Shown here piece by piece: positions 1 through 11,177 of a stretch of 64,000 nucleotides of DNA (the first letter of the stretch is position 1; the number at the start of each line of letters is the position of its first letter). The stretch is taken from the NCBI RefSeq assembly GCF_000024025.1, contig NC_013131.1, forward strand, positions 806,001-870,000, written 5' to 3'. The position numbers and the translations under genes were made by a program. Under the pieces are notes generated by a model. It was given only the letters and a program-made list of their open reading frames with translations. It searched no databases and was not told where the DNA came from. This DNA is from Catenulispora acidiphila DSM 44928. Its GTDB lineage: Bacteria > Actinomycetota > Actinomycetes > Streptomycetales > Catenulisporaceae.

Positions 1-1
1 C

Positions 2-1603
2 CAGCAGCGGCAGCAAGAGATCGCGGTGCTGCGCGCGGTCGCCGCGACCGGCAAGCAGGTACGGAAGATGATCGGCGGCGAGGCGCTGGCTGTCGGGCTG
101 ACCGCGGGGGTGGCGGGGGCGCTCGCGGGGCTGCCGTTGGGTTCGTGGCTGCATGGCGAGTTCGTGTCGTTGAACATCATTCCGGCGAACGTGCCGGTGG
201 TGCTGTCGGTGTTCCCGGTGGCCGCCTCGGTGGTGGCGACAGTGGCTGCGGGCTGGGCTGCGGCTCGGATCTCGGCGCGGCGGGCGACGCGGATCCGTCC
301 GGTGGAGGCGCTCGGCGAGGCGGAGATGAAGCCGCCGCGGGTGTCGTTTGTCAGGGCTCTGTTCGGCGTGCTGGCGATCGCCGGCGCCACGGTCCTGACG
401 GCGCTGCTGACGATCCTGCACAGCGACGCCGCCTCGACGCCGGTGTGCTTCAACGCGGTGCTGCTGTGGTGCGTCGCGCTGGCGCTGCTCGGTCCGTGGG
501 TGGCGCGAGTCGCGGTGGCGGTGCTGGGGGTGCCGCTGCGGCTGTCGCGGGTCGGCGGGTATCTGGCGGCGAACAACCTGCGGGCCGCCGCGCCCCGGCT
601 GGCGTCGGTGATCACGCCGCTGACGCTGATGACGGCGATGGCGTGCACGATCCTGTTCTCGCAGACGAGCGTCGCGGACGCGGCGTCGGCGCAGCGGGCG
701 GCGGGGAACGTCGCGGACTACGTCGTGGGGAGCAAGGTGCCCGCGAGCGCGGCGGCGGAGGTGAAGGCCGTGCCGGGGGTGCGGACGGTCACGGAGGTGC
801 TGCACGCGACGGTGCGGACCGGGCTGAACGATCGGAACGTGCTGGGGGTGACGCCGGCGGGACTCGCGGACACGCTGGATCTCGGCGTCACGGCAGGGAG
901 CGTCGCGCAACTGACCGGACAGGACACCGCGGCGGCGGCGTACGGGCAGGGATTCCACGTCGGATCGCAGGTCTCGATGACACTGCCGGACGGGACGCCC
1001 GCGCACGTGACGATCGTCGCGATCTACTCGCGGCAGCTGGGCTTCGGCGACCTGGTGCTGGCGCACGATCTGGTGGCGGCGCACGTGGACGTCCCGCTGG
1101 ACGACGAACTGCTGGTGAAGGCGCCAGGAGTGCAGCGCGCCGCGCTGGTCGGCGCGCTGAAGGCGGAGCCGGGACTCGGGATCCAGGACCGGGTGCAGGC
1201 GCAGTCGACGAGCAACGACGCGGGCGCGAAGATCGGCTACGTGACGCTCGGCCTGATCGTCGCCTTCACCGCGATCGCCGTGGTCAACACCCTGGCGATG
1301 AGCATCAGCGACCGCGGGCGCGAGTTCGCGGCGCTGCGGCTGACCGGCGCCACACGGCGCCAGGTCCAGCGGATGCTGGGGTGGGAGACCGCGGCGGCGG
1401 TGGTGGTGGCCGCGGGCCTCGGGCTGGCCGTGGCCACGGCGGTGCTGACGACCTATGCGAGCGGCATGACGCGTGGCACTGCGGGCGTCTCCATGCCGCC
1501 GACGACACTGGCGGTGGTCATCGGCGGCGGCGCGGCCCTGGCGGGGCTCGCGACGTGGGTTCCGGCGCGCGCGGCTTTGGCGGCGGGGCTGCGGGAGGGG
1601 TAG
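2..1603 (+). CDS. ABC transporter permease, FtsX/MacB family (5' partial)
   Basis: C-terminal part of a large integral membrane permease that would work with a separate ABC ATPase. The reading frame is open from base 2, so the gene starts upstream of the window. The first visible residues (RQQEIAVLRAVAATGKQVRKMI) match the segment after the third TM helix of an FtsX domain. A second FtsX copy near the C-terminus repeats it (DRGREFAALRLTGATRRQVQRML). Hydrophobic segments flank a roughly 230-residue extracytoplasmic region, the usual architecture of two-FtsX-domain permeases in actinomycetes. Substrate unknown; such permeases often sit with two-component systems and handle peptides, lipids or antibiotics. 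It ends convergently against the TPR gene across a strong hairpin. Confidence 0.88.
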   Translation, partial: QQRQQEIAVLRAVAATGKQVRKMIGGEALAVGLTAGVAGALAGLPLGSWLHGEFVSLNIIPANVPVVLSVFPVAASVVATVAAGWAAARISARRATRIRPVEALGEAEMKPPRVSFVRALFGVLAIAGATVLTALLTILHSDAASTPVCFNAVLLWCVALALLGPWVARVAVAVLGVPLRLSRVGGYLAANNLRAAAPRLASVITPLTLMTAMACTILFSQTSVADAASAQRAAGNVADYVVGSKVPASAAAEVKAVPGVRTVTEVLHATVRTGLNDRNVLGVTPAGLADTLDLGVTAGSVAQLTGQDTAAAAYGQGFHVGSQVSMTLPDGTPAHVTIVAIYSRQLGFGDLVLAHDLVAAHVDVPLDDELLVKAPGVQRAALVGALKAEPGLGIQDRVQAQSTSNDAGAKIGYVTLGLIVAFTAIAVVNTLAMSISDRGREFAALRLTGATRRQVQRMLGWETAAAVVVAAGLGLAVATAVLTTYASGMTRGTAGVSMPPTTLAVVIGGGAALAGLATWVPARAALAAGLREG

Positions 1604-1616
1604 GGGGACGTCCTTG

Positions 1617-1653
1617 AGGGCTGCTGCCGACCAATGCGTTCGGCAGCAGCCCT
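1617..1653. terminator. Bidirectional hairpin terminator
   Basis: Perfect 14-bp inverted repeat (AGGGCTGCTGCCGA / TCGGCAGCAGCCCT) with a 9-nt loop, lying in the short gap between the convergent permease and TPR genes. There is no long U-run, as is common in actinomycetes. Confidence 0.75.
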
Positions 1654-1667
1654 AGAGCCTTCGTTGT

Positions 1668-4600
1668 TCAGCTGATGGCATCCCGCAGCTTGCGAAGCGT
1701 GGCCACACCATCGGAGTGCCCAGCGACCTCGGCATCGGCGATCGCCCTGTCGAGCCGCGCCTTCGCGGCGTCCTTCCGATCCAACGACCGGTATTCGATG
1801 ACAGCCGCCTGCCGTATCGCATCGAAGCGCGGCGGAATCCCCGAAAACCCCGGCCGGTCATAGAGCAGCGCGGCACGCTCAAGCTGCACGATCGCCTCCT
1901 CCGGCCGCCCCGCGGCGTTGAGCACCCACCCCCGCGTGTAGCAGGTCTGAGCCTCATCAATCTCGACACTCAGGAACTGAGCACTCGACGCCTCCACGAA
2001 ATCGACCCGCATCCGATCAGCCTCATCGAGATACCCCAACGCCTCATCAGCGCCATCAGCACCAAAAGCATTGATCGTCTCCCCAGCCATATCCCGCAAA
2101 GCCTCGGTCATATCAGGAACCCGCGGCGCCACAGCATTAGAGGCAACAGCCCGAGCCCAAGCAGCCCGAGCCCCCTCCCAATTCCGCGCCAGAGCCAACG
2201 CCCCCGCAGCCTCCGCCGCCGCAGCCGTCAACCGACTGGCATCCGGCCACCCATCCACAGCATCCGCCACATGCAAAAACTCCACAGCAGCAGCCCGAGG
2301 CTCATCCAAAGCAAGCAACCCCCGAGCCAAATCCGCCCGCACCTGCACCATCAACATGTCAGCACGCGAGGGATGCTTAACCGCCTTGAACGGCCCGGAG
2401 GACGCGGCCCGCCCGCCGACAATCTCGCCGCTCGCTTCCGCGCCGTCGCCCGGCACGCCGCCGCCTGGCACACCATCGCCGAGCCCGACAACGCCTTCGG
2501 CATCTGTCTCGCCAAGACCAGAAGCCTCGTCTCGCGCGCCCGGTTCAGATCCGCTCGGCACACTCGCGCCAAGCTCTTCGCTGCTTTCAGCGCCCACAAC
2601 TGTCCCTGCTTCAGCGCCACTCAGTGCGCTTACATCAGCAGCTTCTGCTAGCTCTTGGCTGCTTTCGGCGCCCGCAGCCGCCCTCGCTTCAGCACCGCTC
2701 AGTGCGCATCCGCCAGCGGCTTCCGCCAGCTCTTCGCTGCTTCCGACGCCCGCGCCCGCCCGTGCTTCAACACTTCTCGACGCGCTTGCGCCGGCAGCCC
2801 CGGCAAGCTCTTCGCTGCTTCCGGCGCCCGCAATCGCGCTCGCCTCGGTGCCGTCCGCCGAGCTCCCGCCAACCGCCGCCTTGCTACTTCCCGCAGCCTC
2901 GTCCTCCGCGTATCCCCCATCCCCGCGCAGCGGCACCTCCACCAGCGTCTCGAGCACTGCGACCGCGTCCGCCATCTGGCCCTGGGAGGCGAGGGCGCTG
3001 CTCATGCGCCAGCGGGTTTCGACGGCGCCGAAGGCGTCGCCTTCGCGGTCGAGGCGTACTGCTGCTTCGGCGAAGGCTCGGACTGCGGTGGCGGGCTCGC
3101 CGGCTTGGAGTGCTGTTTCGGCTAGGAGGCGGTAGAGGGGGGTCAGTTCGTTGGGGTCGACTGCGGGGTGTGCTTCGGCGATGCCGGTTTGGAGGGTTTG
3201 CAGTGCCTCGGCGTGGCGGTCTTGGCCGGCGAGGGAGAGGCCGAGGAGCATGCGGGTGCGGTGGAGGCGCCAGGGCCAGGCCAAGTCGGTGAAGATCTGG
3301 AGGGCGTGGCGGGCTAGGGGTTCGGCGGCTTTGGGGTCATCGTGGGTGGCGTCGTATTCGGCGACGGCTTCCATCACCAGGGCTAGGCGTTGGGGTGCTT
3401 CGAAGGTGTTGCCCTCGCGGACCATGCGGTCGGTCTCCGCGCGGAAGACGGCCAGCCAGCGTTCGCGGTCGGCGGGGTCGGCGGCGCGGATGGCGGCGTG
3501 GCGGGCTGCGAAAACCCGGCTCTGGTGCACCACCAGCTTCTGCACTTGTGCGTCGGCGAGGTTCGGGCCGAGGTTGCCGGCTGCCAGCAGGGCGTCGATT
3601 TGCTGCAGCAGCGCGTTCAGCTCCGGCCACGTCTCCTCCGTGACCGCCGCCGCGTCAGTGTCCTGATCCCCGCGCGTCGCCTTGCTCCACTGCACGCGCG
3701 CCGCCGACGCGATCGCCCGGTCCGGACGCCCCGCGCGCGAGTAGCTCGCAGCCGCCTCCAGGAAGTACGCGTTCACCGCGTCCCAGTCCCGCTCCTGGTG
3801 CGCACGGCTGGCGCGCTCTGTCGCGATCTCGCCGCGCAGCACGTCGTCCACCTCGTCGGCGTCCGCCCCGTCCGCACGCTCCAGCAGCGCGTCCCACAGC
3901 CGCCGCGCGTCCGGATGGAACTGCTTGTCCAGCACCAATGCCTCGGCGACCAGCGAAGCGAAGTCGTCCGGAACGACTGTCTCAGTAGCCTGCGACGGGT
4001 AAACAGCTGCGGACGGCACCGCGACCGGCGTCTCAGCACCCTCCAAAACCGCCGCCCGCACCCCCAGATTCAGCTCCGCGACCAACGGGTCCAGCGCCAG
4101 CCGTGCCGCCCGCCGCCCCGAGACCGTCGCGTTCCCGTTCCGCGCGTCGAACCGCGCCGCCAGCGCCTCGCCGTCGGCCGCGACCGACGCCAGCAGCTCG
4201 GCGACCGTCCACTCGCGCCCCAGCGGCCCGCCGCAGGGCGTGTCCGCGTGCCCGACCGCGACCAGCCGGCGCAGCAGCACCTCGACCTTGGTCAGGAACT
4301 CCAGCCGGCTCAGCGGCGCCGCCGTGAACCCGAACAGCGCGCGGTTCTGCGCCAGCAGCTCCAGTCCGCGCGCCTCGTTCCCGGTCAGCGCGCAGAATTC
4401 CAAGTGCCGTCCGACCGATGCCAGGTACGCCTCGCGCCCCCGCACCGTCCGGTACGACGCCAGGTGCGCCCCGCGCGCCTCGTCCATCCGCCCGAGCCGG
4501 GCCAGCGGCAGCAGCGCCACCGACTGGCTCGCGTGCGGCTCCTCCTCGCACGTGCTGCGGCCGTCCAGCGTCGGCTCCAGCTCGGCCATCCCGAGCGCGT

Positions 4601-5156
4601 CCTCGCCGCGTCCGAAGTGGTACTCCGCACGCGAGCGGGCTTCGCAGGCCTCGCAGTCGCTCATCCGCGTCCGCCCGCGCGTGGCCCACAGCTCGTACGC
4701 CAGCTCCTCGCCCTCGCCGACGTGCTGCGCCAGCGAGTACAGCTGTCCGTACACCGGCTGCAGCCCGTAGTCGGCCGCCTCGTAGCGCTTGCGCATCTCG
4801 CCGATCCAGCCGCGGATCGCCGGCAGCGGCACGTCCGGCGTGGTGAGCAGCCCGGAGCCGACCCACTTGAAGTACCAGAAGACGCGGTGCGCCTCCCAGT
4901 CGTCGAACGCCTTCGGGTTCCGGTCCCACAGCCGCAGCAGCCGCGCGAACACCACCGGGTACTTCACCTGCTCGCCGCTGCCGTGGTAGGAGCTCATCAG
5001 CTCCACCAGCGACGTCGCGGTGACCTCGTCGTCGCCGAACGCCTCGGCCTCGTCCGCGATCTCCTCGGCGATCGCCGCCTTGGCCCGGCCGTCGGCGCGC
5101 TCGCGGTTCTCCCGCAGGGCGCCGAAGAACTCCTCCTTAGTGGAGAACCCGCTCAC
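1668..5156 (-). CDS. Large TPR-like helical-repeat protein with a 26-residue tandem repeat insert
   Basis: A 1,162-residue, mostly alpha-helical protein. The GTG start overlaps the HSP90 stop (GTGA), so translation is probably coupled. The body is built of Ala/Leu-rich helix pairs resembling degenerate tetratricopeptide repeats (for example around residues 440-720 and 980-1162), suggesting a protein-protein interaction scaffold. Between about residues 770 and 900 there is a low-complexity insert: four copies of a 26-residue unit beginning SSEELA/SSQELA, encoded by an exact 78-bp period. No signal peptide or TM helix is seen. Its fixed position behind an HSP90-family gene suggests a chaperone partner or client adaptor, but this is inference. 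No catalytic motif is recognisable. Confidence 0.72.
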   Translation of the reverse strand: MSGFSTKEEFFGALRENRERADGRAKAAIAEEIADEAEAFGDDEVTATSLVELMSSYHGSGEQVKYPVVFARLLRLWDRNPKAFDDWEAHRVFWYFKWVGSGLLTTPDVPLPAIRGWIGEMRKRYEAADYGLQPVYGQLYSLAQHVGEGEELAYELWATRGRTRMSDCEACEARSRAEYHFGRGEDALGMAELEPTLDGRSTCEEEPHASQSVALLPLARLGRMDEARGAHLASYRTVRGREAYLASVGRHLEFCALTGNEARGLELLAQNRALFGFTAAPLSRLEFLTKVEVLLRRLVAVGHADTPCGGPLGREWTVAELLASVAADGEALAARFDARNGNATVSGRRAARLALDPLVAELNLGVRAAVLEGAETPVAVPSAAVYPSQATETVVPDDFASLVAEALVLDKQFHPDARRLWDALLERADGADADEVDDVLRGEIATERASRAHQERDWDAVNAYFLEAAASYSRAGRPDRAIASAARVQWSKATRGDQDTDAAAVTEETWPELNALLQQIDALLAAGNLGPNLADAQVQKLVVHQSRVFAARHAAIRAADPADRERWLAVFRAETDRMVREGNTFEAPQRLALVMEAVAEYDATHDDPKAAEPLARHALQIFTDLAWPWRLHRTRMLLGLSLAGQDRHAEALQTLQTGIAEAHPAVDPNELTPLYRLLAETALQAGEPATAVRAFAEAAVRLDREGDAFGAVETRWRMSSALASQGQMADAVAVLETLVEVPLRGDGGYAEDEAAGSSKAAVGGSSADGTEASAIAGAGSSEELAGAAGASASRSVEARAGAGVGSSEELAEAAGGCALSGAEARAAAGAESSQELAEAADVSALSGAEAGTVVGAESSEELGASVPSGSEPGARDEASGLGETDAEGVVGLGDGVPGGGVPGDGAEASGEIVGGRAASSGPFKAVKHPSRADMLMVQVRADLARGLLALDEPRAAAVEFLHVADAVDGWPDASRLTAAAAEAAGALALARNWEGARAAWARAVASNAVAPRVPDMTEALRDMAGETINAFGADGADEALGYLDEADRMRVDFVEASSAQFLSVEIDEAQTCYTRGWVLNAAGRPEEAIVQLERAALLYDRPGFSGIPPRFDAIRQAAVIEYRSLDRKDAAKARLDRAIADAEVAGHSDGVATLRKLRDAIS
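2571..2883. repeat. 78-bp tandem repeat, four copies, in-frame within the TPR gene
   Basis: The word AGCTCTTCGCTGCTT (or one-base variants) recurs at 2572, 2650, 2728 and 2806, an exact 78-bp spacing equal to 26 codons. A fifth, badly degenerate copy may follow near 2884. The units encode SSEELA plus a variable Ala/Gly/Glu-rich stretch. Copy number could vary between strains by slippage or recombination without breaking the frame. Confidence 0.9.
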
Positions 5157-7084
5157 ACGTCCCCCCGCGCGTCGGAAGCCGTGTCCGCCGCCGTGCCCCC
5201 GGCCGGACCTCCGCCGCCGTTGCCGCCGTTGCCGTTACCGGTGCCGCCGCCTGTGGCGTTGGTGCCCGCAGCAGCCGCCGCGAACTCCAACAGCCCGATG
5301 AACGACCGGTTCAGCAACGCGTGGTCCGCCGGCCGCAGCGGACGGCGTGAGAGCAGCAGCGCCTGCCCGTACAGCGCCTCGATCGCGGTCTCCGACAACG
5401 CCGCGTCCGGGATGTCCGCGATCTTGCGGATCAGGGGGTTGAGATGGTTGACGATCAGCTGCGCACGCGGCGCCGAGGACCCCAGCGACCCCAGAATCCC
5501 CGCCCACAGCTCGTCGGCGTCGGCCGACAGCTCCGCGCGCCGCCGCTCGTGCCGCGCCTCGCGGTTGTCGACCAGCATCGCCGGCACGCCGACCGGCTGG
5601 AACGAGCGCAGCGCCACATCGGTGTCGAACTTGTCGCAGACCGCCCGCGCCCGCGCCAGGAACGCCGCCGCGGCCAGCTCCGCCGCCGGGTCCACGGTGT
5701 CCAGGTGCGCACTGACCGTCTCGGGGTCCAGGTCCGCGACCGTGACTCCGGGCCGGACCTCGGGAAGCCGGTGAACCAGTTCCCTGTCATACACGTAGCC
5801 GCCGTTGACGACGCCCAGCCCGGCCGAGGCGGCGATCGGCGCGACCTGTCGGAACTCCTCGACGCTCTGCGTCACCAGCACCACCGGGTGCGCGCGGGCG
5901 AACTCGTCCAGGCTGACGTTGCCGTCGGTGGTCTCGAACGGCAGCCACGGCAGCAGCAGCGCCAGCAGCCGGTCGTCGTAGCGCGCCAGCGCCTTGACCG
6001 CCAGGTGGTGCACGTCGATGAAGCGCCGCAGCAGCGTCAGGTCCGAGGCCGCCAGCCCCACCAGCCACTCGCGGATCCGCTCGCCGATCGCGTCGCGCAC
6101 CGCCGAGAGCGTCTCGTCCTCGTACAGCGCCTCGCGCGAAGCCGTCGGCCGCAGCCCTGTGGTGTCCACGACGCAGGACACGAAGAAAGCCCAGTCCGGG
6201 ACCAGCTCCTGCGCCGAGTCCGACAGCAGCATGCCCTTGAGGTGGACGCGGTGCCCGGAGCGCTTCGTCGGGTGCACCGGCGTGGGCAGCACGAACGCCA
6301 CGCCCTTGAGCCCGACCAGCGGCAGGTCCAGGTCGATGGTGTCCAGCGGGGTGAAGTCGAACGTCGACTTCGCGTACCCGGCCAGCGCCTCGCGGCGGGC
6401 CAGCGGCGAGCCGTACTGCCGGTCCCACACGGCAGGCGTGTCGTTGACCTTGCTGACGTCGCCGAACCGGTCGACGATCTCCACGTCGTAGCGCAGCAGC
6501 GAGCCGAAGTGCCGGGCGAGCCGCAGTACGCGGTTGGGCTCCAGCCACTCGCTGCCGTCGGCGCGCGGGATCAGGGTGACCGTGGTGCCCGGCTCGGCGA
6601 CCGTGCCCGAAGGCAGGGCCCTGATCTGGTACGTGCCGTCGCTGCGTCCGCGCCATTCCACCGCCGGCGCGTTGCTGTCGCGGGCGCTGCGCGAGACCAC
6701 GGTGATCTCGTCGGCGACCACGAAGCACGCCAGCAGGCCGATGCCGAACTGCCCGATGAAGTCCTGGCGCGCCGCGGACAGGTCCAGCCCGCCGTCCTCG
6801 GCGCGCTTGGAGGAGCGGCCGATGGTCGCCAGGAAGGTGTGCACGTCGGCCTCGGTCAGCCCGATGCCGGAGTCCTCGACCTGGATCCCGCCGTTGACGC
6901 CGGTCCGGATCCGGATCTGCGCCGGGGCGGAGGCGTCCAGTTGGCGGCGCGCCGTGATGGCGTCCACGGCGTTCTGCATCAGCTCCCGCAGATACACCTT
7001 CGGGGAGGAGTAGAGGTGGTGCGAGAGCAGGTCGACCAGTCCCCGCAGGTCGACTTGGAAAGTGTGGCCGGGTTCGGTGCTCAC
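5153..7084 (-). CDS. HSP90-family protein (GHKL ATPase, HtpG-like)
   Basis: A 643-residue molecular chaperone relative. The N-terminal ATP-binding fold shows the GHKL landmarks: RELMQNAVDA (Glu34, Asn38), DSGIG (71-75) and GQFGIG (111-116), followed by the middle domain of HSP90. It is divergent from canonical HtpG: the lid is shorter, and the C-terminus is a Gly/Asn-rich tail (GTGNGNGGNGGGG) with no MEEVD motif, so eukaryote-style TPR docking is not expected. GTG start. It is the middle gene of a three-gene operon, 13 bp after the upstream helical protein and overlapping the downstream TPR gene by 4 bp. This HSP90-TPR pairing is known to me from other actinomycetes; its cellular role is not. 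Confidence 0.88.
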   Translation of the reverse strand: MSTEPGHTFQVDLRGLVDLLSHHLYSSPKVYLRELMQNAVDAITARRQLDASAPAQIRIRTGVNGGIQVEDSGIGLTEADVHTFLATIGRSSKRAEDGGLDLSAARQDFIGQFGIGLLACFVVADEITVVSRSARDSNAPAVEWRGRSDGTYQIRALPSGTVAEPGTTVTLIPRADGSEWLEPNRVLRLARHFGSLLRYDVEIVDRFGDVSKVNDTPAVWDRQYGSPLARREALAGYAKSTFDFTPLDTIDLDLPLVGLKGVAFVLPTPVHPTKRSGHRVHLKGMLLSDSAQELVPDWAFFVSCVVDTTGLRPTASREALYEDETLSAVRDAIGERIREWLVGLAASDLTLLRRFIDVHHLAVKALARYDDRLLALLLPWLPFETTDGNVSLDEFARAHPVVLVTQSVEEFRQVAPIAASAGLGVVNGGYVYDRELVHRLPEVRPGVTVADLDPETVSAHLDTVDPAAELAAAAFLARARAVCDKFDTDVALRSFQPVGVPAMLVDNREARHERRRAELSADADELWAGILGSLGSSAPRAQLIVNHLNPLIRKIADIPDAALSETAIEALYGQALLLSRRPLRPADHALLNRSFIGLLEFAAAAAGTNATGGGTGNGNGGNGGGGPAGGTAADTASDARGDV

Positions 7085-7097
7085 GTGTGGCTCTCCC

Positions 7098-8201
7098 CTA
7101 CTTCTTTCGCTTCTTGACGCAGTCCTGCCGGGCCACCGCGAACACCCGCTCGGGGTCGCCGCGATACCGCCACGGGGCTTTGGTGGCGTGGTCGCCGATC
7201 CGCTCGAACAGCCGCCCGGCGGCCTCCTTGTCGTCGGCCAGCCAGAAGGCCATCGCGAAGGCGTTCAGCGCGGTGTACGGCGAGGAGGTCGGGGCGAAGG
7301 CCGGGTGGAACACCGAGGTGTCCGCCGCGCGGCGCAGCTCCTGGACCACCGCCGTGCCCCGGATGTACTCGTCATCAGGGCCCTGTTCCAGGTCCAGCCA
7401 GTGCTCCAGGTGTGCCTGCGCGACGACCTCGCCCAGGCCGCTGCCCGGCGGCGCGGCGTCGAAGGCTCCGGTGGCGAAGGCGTGCATCTGCTCGTGGGAG
7501 CCGCCCCACTTCGCGCACAGCTGCTGGAGCATCTGGCGGTGCAGGCCCACGTGCCCGGGCGCGCGCCGGATCCCGGCCTCGAACCGGCGGCGGGTGATCT
7601 CCGCGCCGTGCTCCAGCCCGCGGCTGGTGACGCAGAGCGTGTACCAGGGCGCGGCGCTGTCCGGGTCCAGCTCGACGGCTGTGTACAGGTACTCCTCGGC
7701 GATCCGCAGCCGCTCGTGGAAGACCTTGAACTGCTCCTCGGACACTTGCGAAGCGCGGTAACCCGTCCGCGCCTCCCAAGCCCACGCCGAATGCCGCGCG
7801 CCGGCCACGCTCAGCACGAGCGGATCGCCGGGCAGCTGCTCGGGCAGCTTGAGCAGGAAGTCGCCGCCGAGGTCCTCGACGTTGCCGATGAGGAACGTCA
7901 GCCGCTCGAAGTCGGCCCGCTCGCGCACCGGCCGCAGGATCGCCTCCATGGCCGGCCAGTCCGCCACCCGCGCGGCCTGCCGCAGCGCGGCGAGCTCCGG
8001 ATCGCCGTGCGAGCGGTCGATCGGCACCGGCCGCACCGCCTCGGCCTGCGCACCGCGGCCCGCCCGACCGGTCTGCCCAGACTGCCCGGTCCGCCCCGCA
8101 GCCCGCCTGCTCCGCTGCGCCCCGTAACGGCTGGACAACCCGCGGATGACGGACGCGGCGGCCACGGCGGCTATCGCCACGCTCGGGATACTCGACGTCA
8201 A
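7098..8201 (-). CDS. Conserved helical protein of unknown function, first gene of the HSP90 operon
   Basis: Soluble Ala/Glu/Leu-rich protein of about 367 residues. I place the start at TTG 8201 because GGAGGGG lies 8 nt upstream; an ATG at 8234 would give 11 more residues but has no ribosome site. The N-terminus (SIPSVAIAAVAAASVIRG) is hydrophobic and may be a membrane anchor. The rest is TPR-like helical hairpins including WYTLCVTSRGLEHG and YTALNAFAMAFWLAD. The C-terminus is basic (CVKKRKK). I do not recognise a named domain. Only 13 bp separate it from the HSP90 gene, so the three genes are very likely one transcript and one functional unit. Confidence 0.7.
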   Translation of the reverse strand: MTSSIPSVAIAAVAAASVIRGLSSRYGAQRSRRAAGRTGQSGQTGRAGRGAQAEAVRPVPIDRSHGDPELAALRQAARVADWPAMEAILRPVRERADFERLTFLIGNVEDLGGDFLLKLPEQLPGDPLVLSVAGARHSAWAWEARTGYRASQVSEEQFKVFHERLRIAEEYLYTAVELDPDSAAPWYTLCVTSRGLEHGAEITRRRFEAGIRRAPGHVGLHRQMLQQLCAKWGGSHEQMHAFATGAFDAAPPGSGLGEVVAQAHLEHWLDLEQGPDDEYIRGTAVVQELRRAADTSVFHPAFAPTSSPYTALNAFAMAFWLADDKEAAGRLFERIGDHATKAPWRYRGDPERVFAVARQDCVKKRKK

Positions 8202-8397
8202 AGTGTGATCCCCTCCGTTGGACCGGCTCGGCACGGTTCACGGCCCGGCACGGCTACCGTAGCCGACCAGACCACCACTGCGGTAACCCGGATCAGCCGC
8301 TGCGCCGCAGGTCAGGTCTCCGGCCCAGCGATCAGGACGCCAGCCGCCAAGCGACTTGAGGAACGGCGCCACGCGGGCGGGCCGATAGGCTGGCGCG

Positions 8398-8550
8398 ATG
8401 GCCGCGGGCGGCGACACCATCAGGACCCTGTCACAACTCTGGCGGCTGCGGATGGGCGACCGGCCGCCGCTCGCGCACGAGTACATGGACGAGCACCGCG
8501 AGCGGTGGGTTCGGTTCCACAGCCTGCCGGAGTCGAAGCGGCTCCGGAGG
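8398..8550 (+). pseudogene. 5' remnant of a DUF3885-like gene
   Basis: An ATG-initiated reading frame encodes a plausible N-terminus with TLSQLWRLRMGDRPPLAHEY and then DEHRERWVRFHSLPESKR, the opening typical of DUF3885-family proteins as I recall them. After SLPESKR the homology stops and the same DNA becomes the antisense of the RecQ C-terminal tail. The gene therefore looks truncated by a deletion that fused its first third to the recQ 3' end. The remaining frame is open for another 170 codons but reads low-complexity antisense sequence. Confidence 0.45.
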
Positions 8551-8561
8551 GAACGGACCTC

Positions 8562-10550
<1,989 letters not shown>

Positions 10551-10749
10551 GCCACGAGTCTACGGAGGTGGACGGGTTCGGGGGCGGGAGGTTGGGTGTT
10601 TTCGCTGGTCGGAGGCTATGCGTGTGGCGGTGGATGAGGATCCGGCATCGAGAGCGCGCGACGCCCGGCCAAGACCCGGCGCGCGTGGGACATGCTGGGC
10701 GAGCGGTCGCTGCCGGGTGAGTGTCAGTGCCCGCGGATACCCTCATGTC

Positions 10750-11166
10750 ATGACCAAATGCTCAGTAACCACCAAAGCGGGCAGGCCCTGTCCGGTCAAC
10801 GCACGCCCCTCCGGCCTGTGCCACGTCCACGACCCGGCGGTCCAATGCGGCGTGCGCACGAAATCCGGCCGCCAATGCGCCGTGGCAACCGGAGGCGGTC
10901 GATGCAAGACGCACACCGACCCCCTCGCCGAACTCGAGAAAGCGCTGGCGGCAGCACGCCAAGCCGTCACCGATGCCGTTGGCGAAACAGACACCCGCGA
11001 AGCTGCGGACCGCCGCAGACTCACCAAGATCGTGGGCTCGGCACTCTTAGCCATGCGCGCCGAAGTGTGGCCCGATGCCGCGCCAGCTCGGCCGATCGGG
11101 GTCGCGGCGACACGCCTTCATCAAGGGCCATCCGATGCGGCGCGATCACCTGGTCATGGGCCCTGA
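10750..11166 (+). CDS. Small protein with two tandem Cys/His (zinc-binding-like) units
   Basis: A 138-residue protein starting at ATG 10750. The first 60 residues contain a duplicated motif of the form C-x(6)-G-x2-C-x(8)-C-x2-H: one copy is CSVTTKAGRPC...CHVH, the second CGVRTKSGRQC...CKTH. This Cys/His spacing is typical of small zinc-ribbon modules seen in phage and actinobacterial proteins. The remaining C-terminal part is a helix (LAELEKALAAARQAVTDAV) and a basic tail. Function is unknown; nucleic-acid binding is possible. The frame is also open upstream of 10750, but the sequence there is not protein-like. Confidence 0.65.
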   Translation: MTKCSVTTKAGRPCPVNARPSGLCHVHDPAVQCGVRTKSGRQCAVATGGGRCKTHTDPLAELEKALAAARQAVTDAVGETDTREAADRRRLTKIVGSALLAMRAEVWPDAAPARPIGVAATRLHQGPSDAARSPGHGP

Positions 11167-11177
11167 GATGCGGACCG

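Noticed and set aside
5153-5220. MEEVD-type TPR docking motif in the HSP90 tail
   Set aside because: The C-terminus reads Gly/Asn-rich then ASDARGDV; no EEVD.
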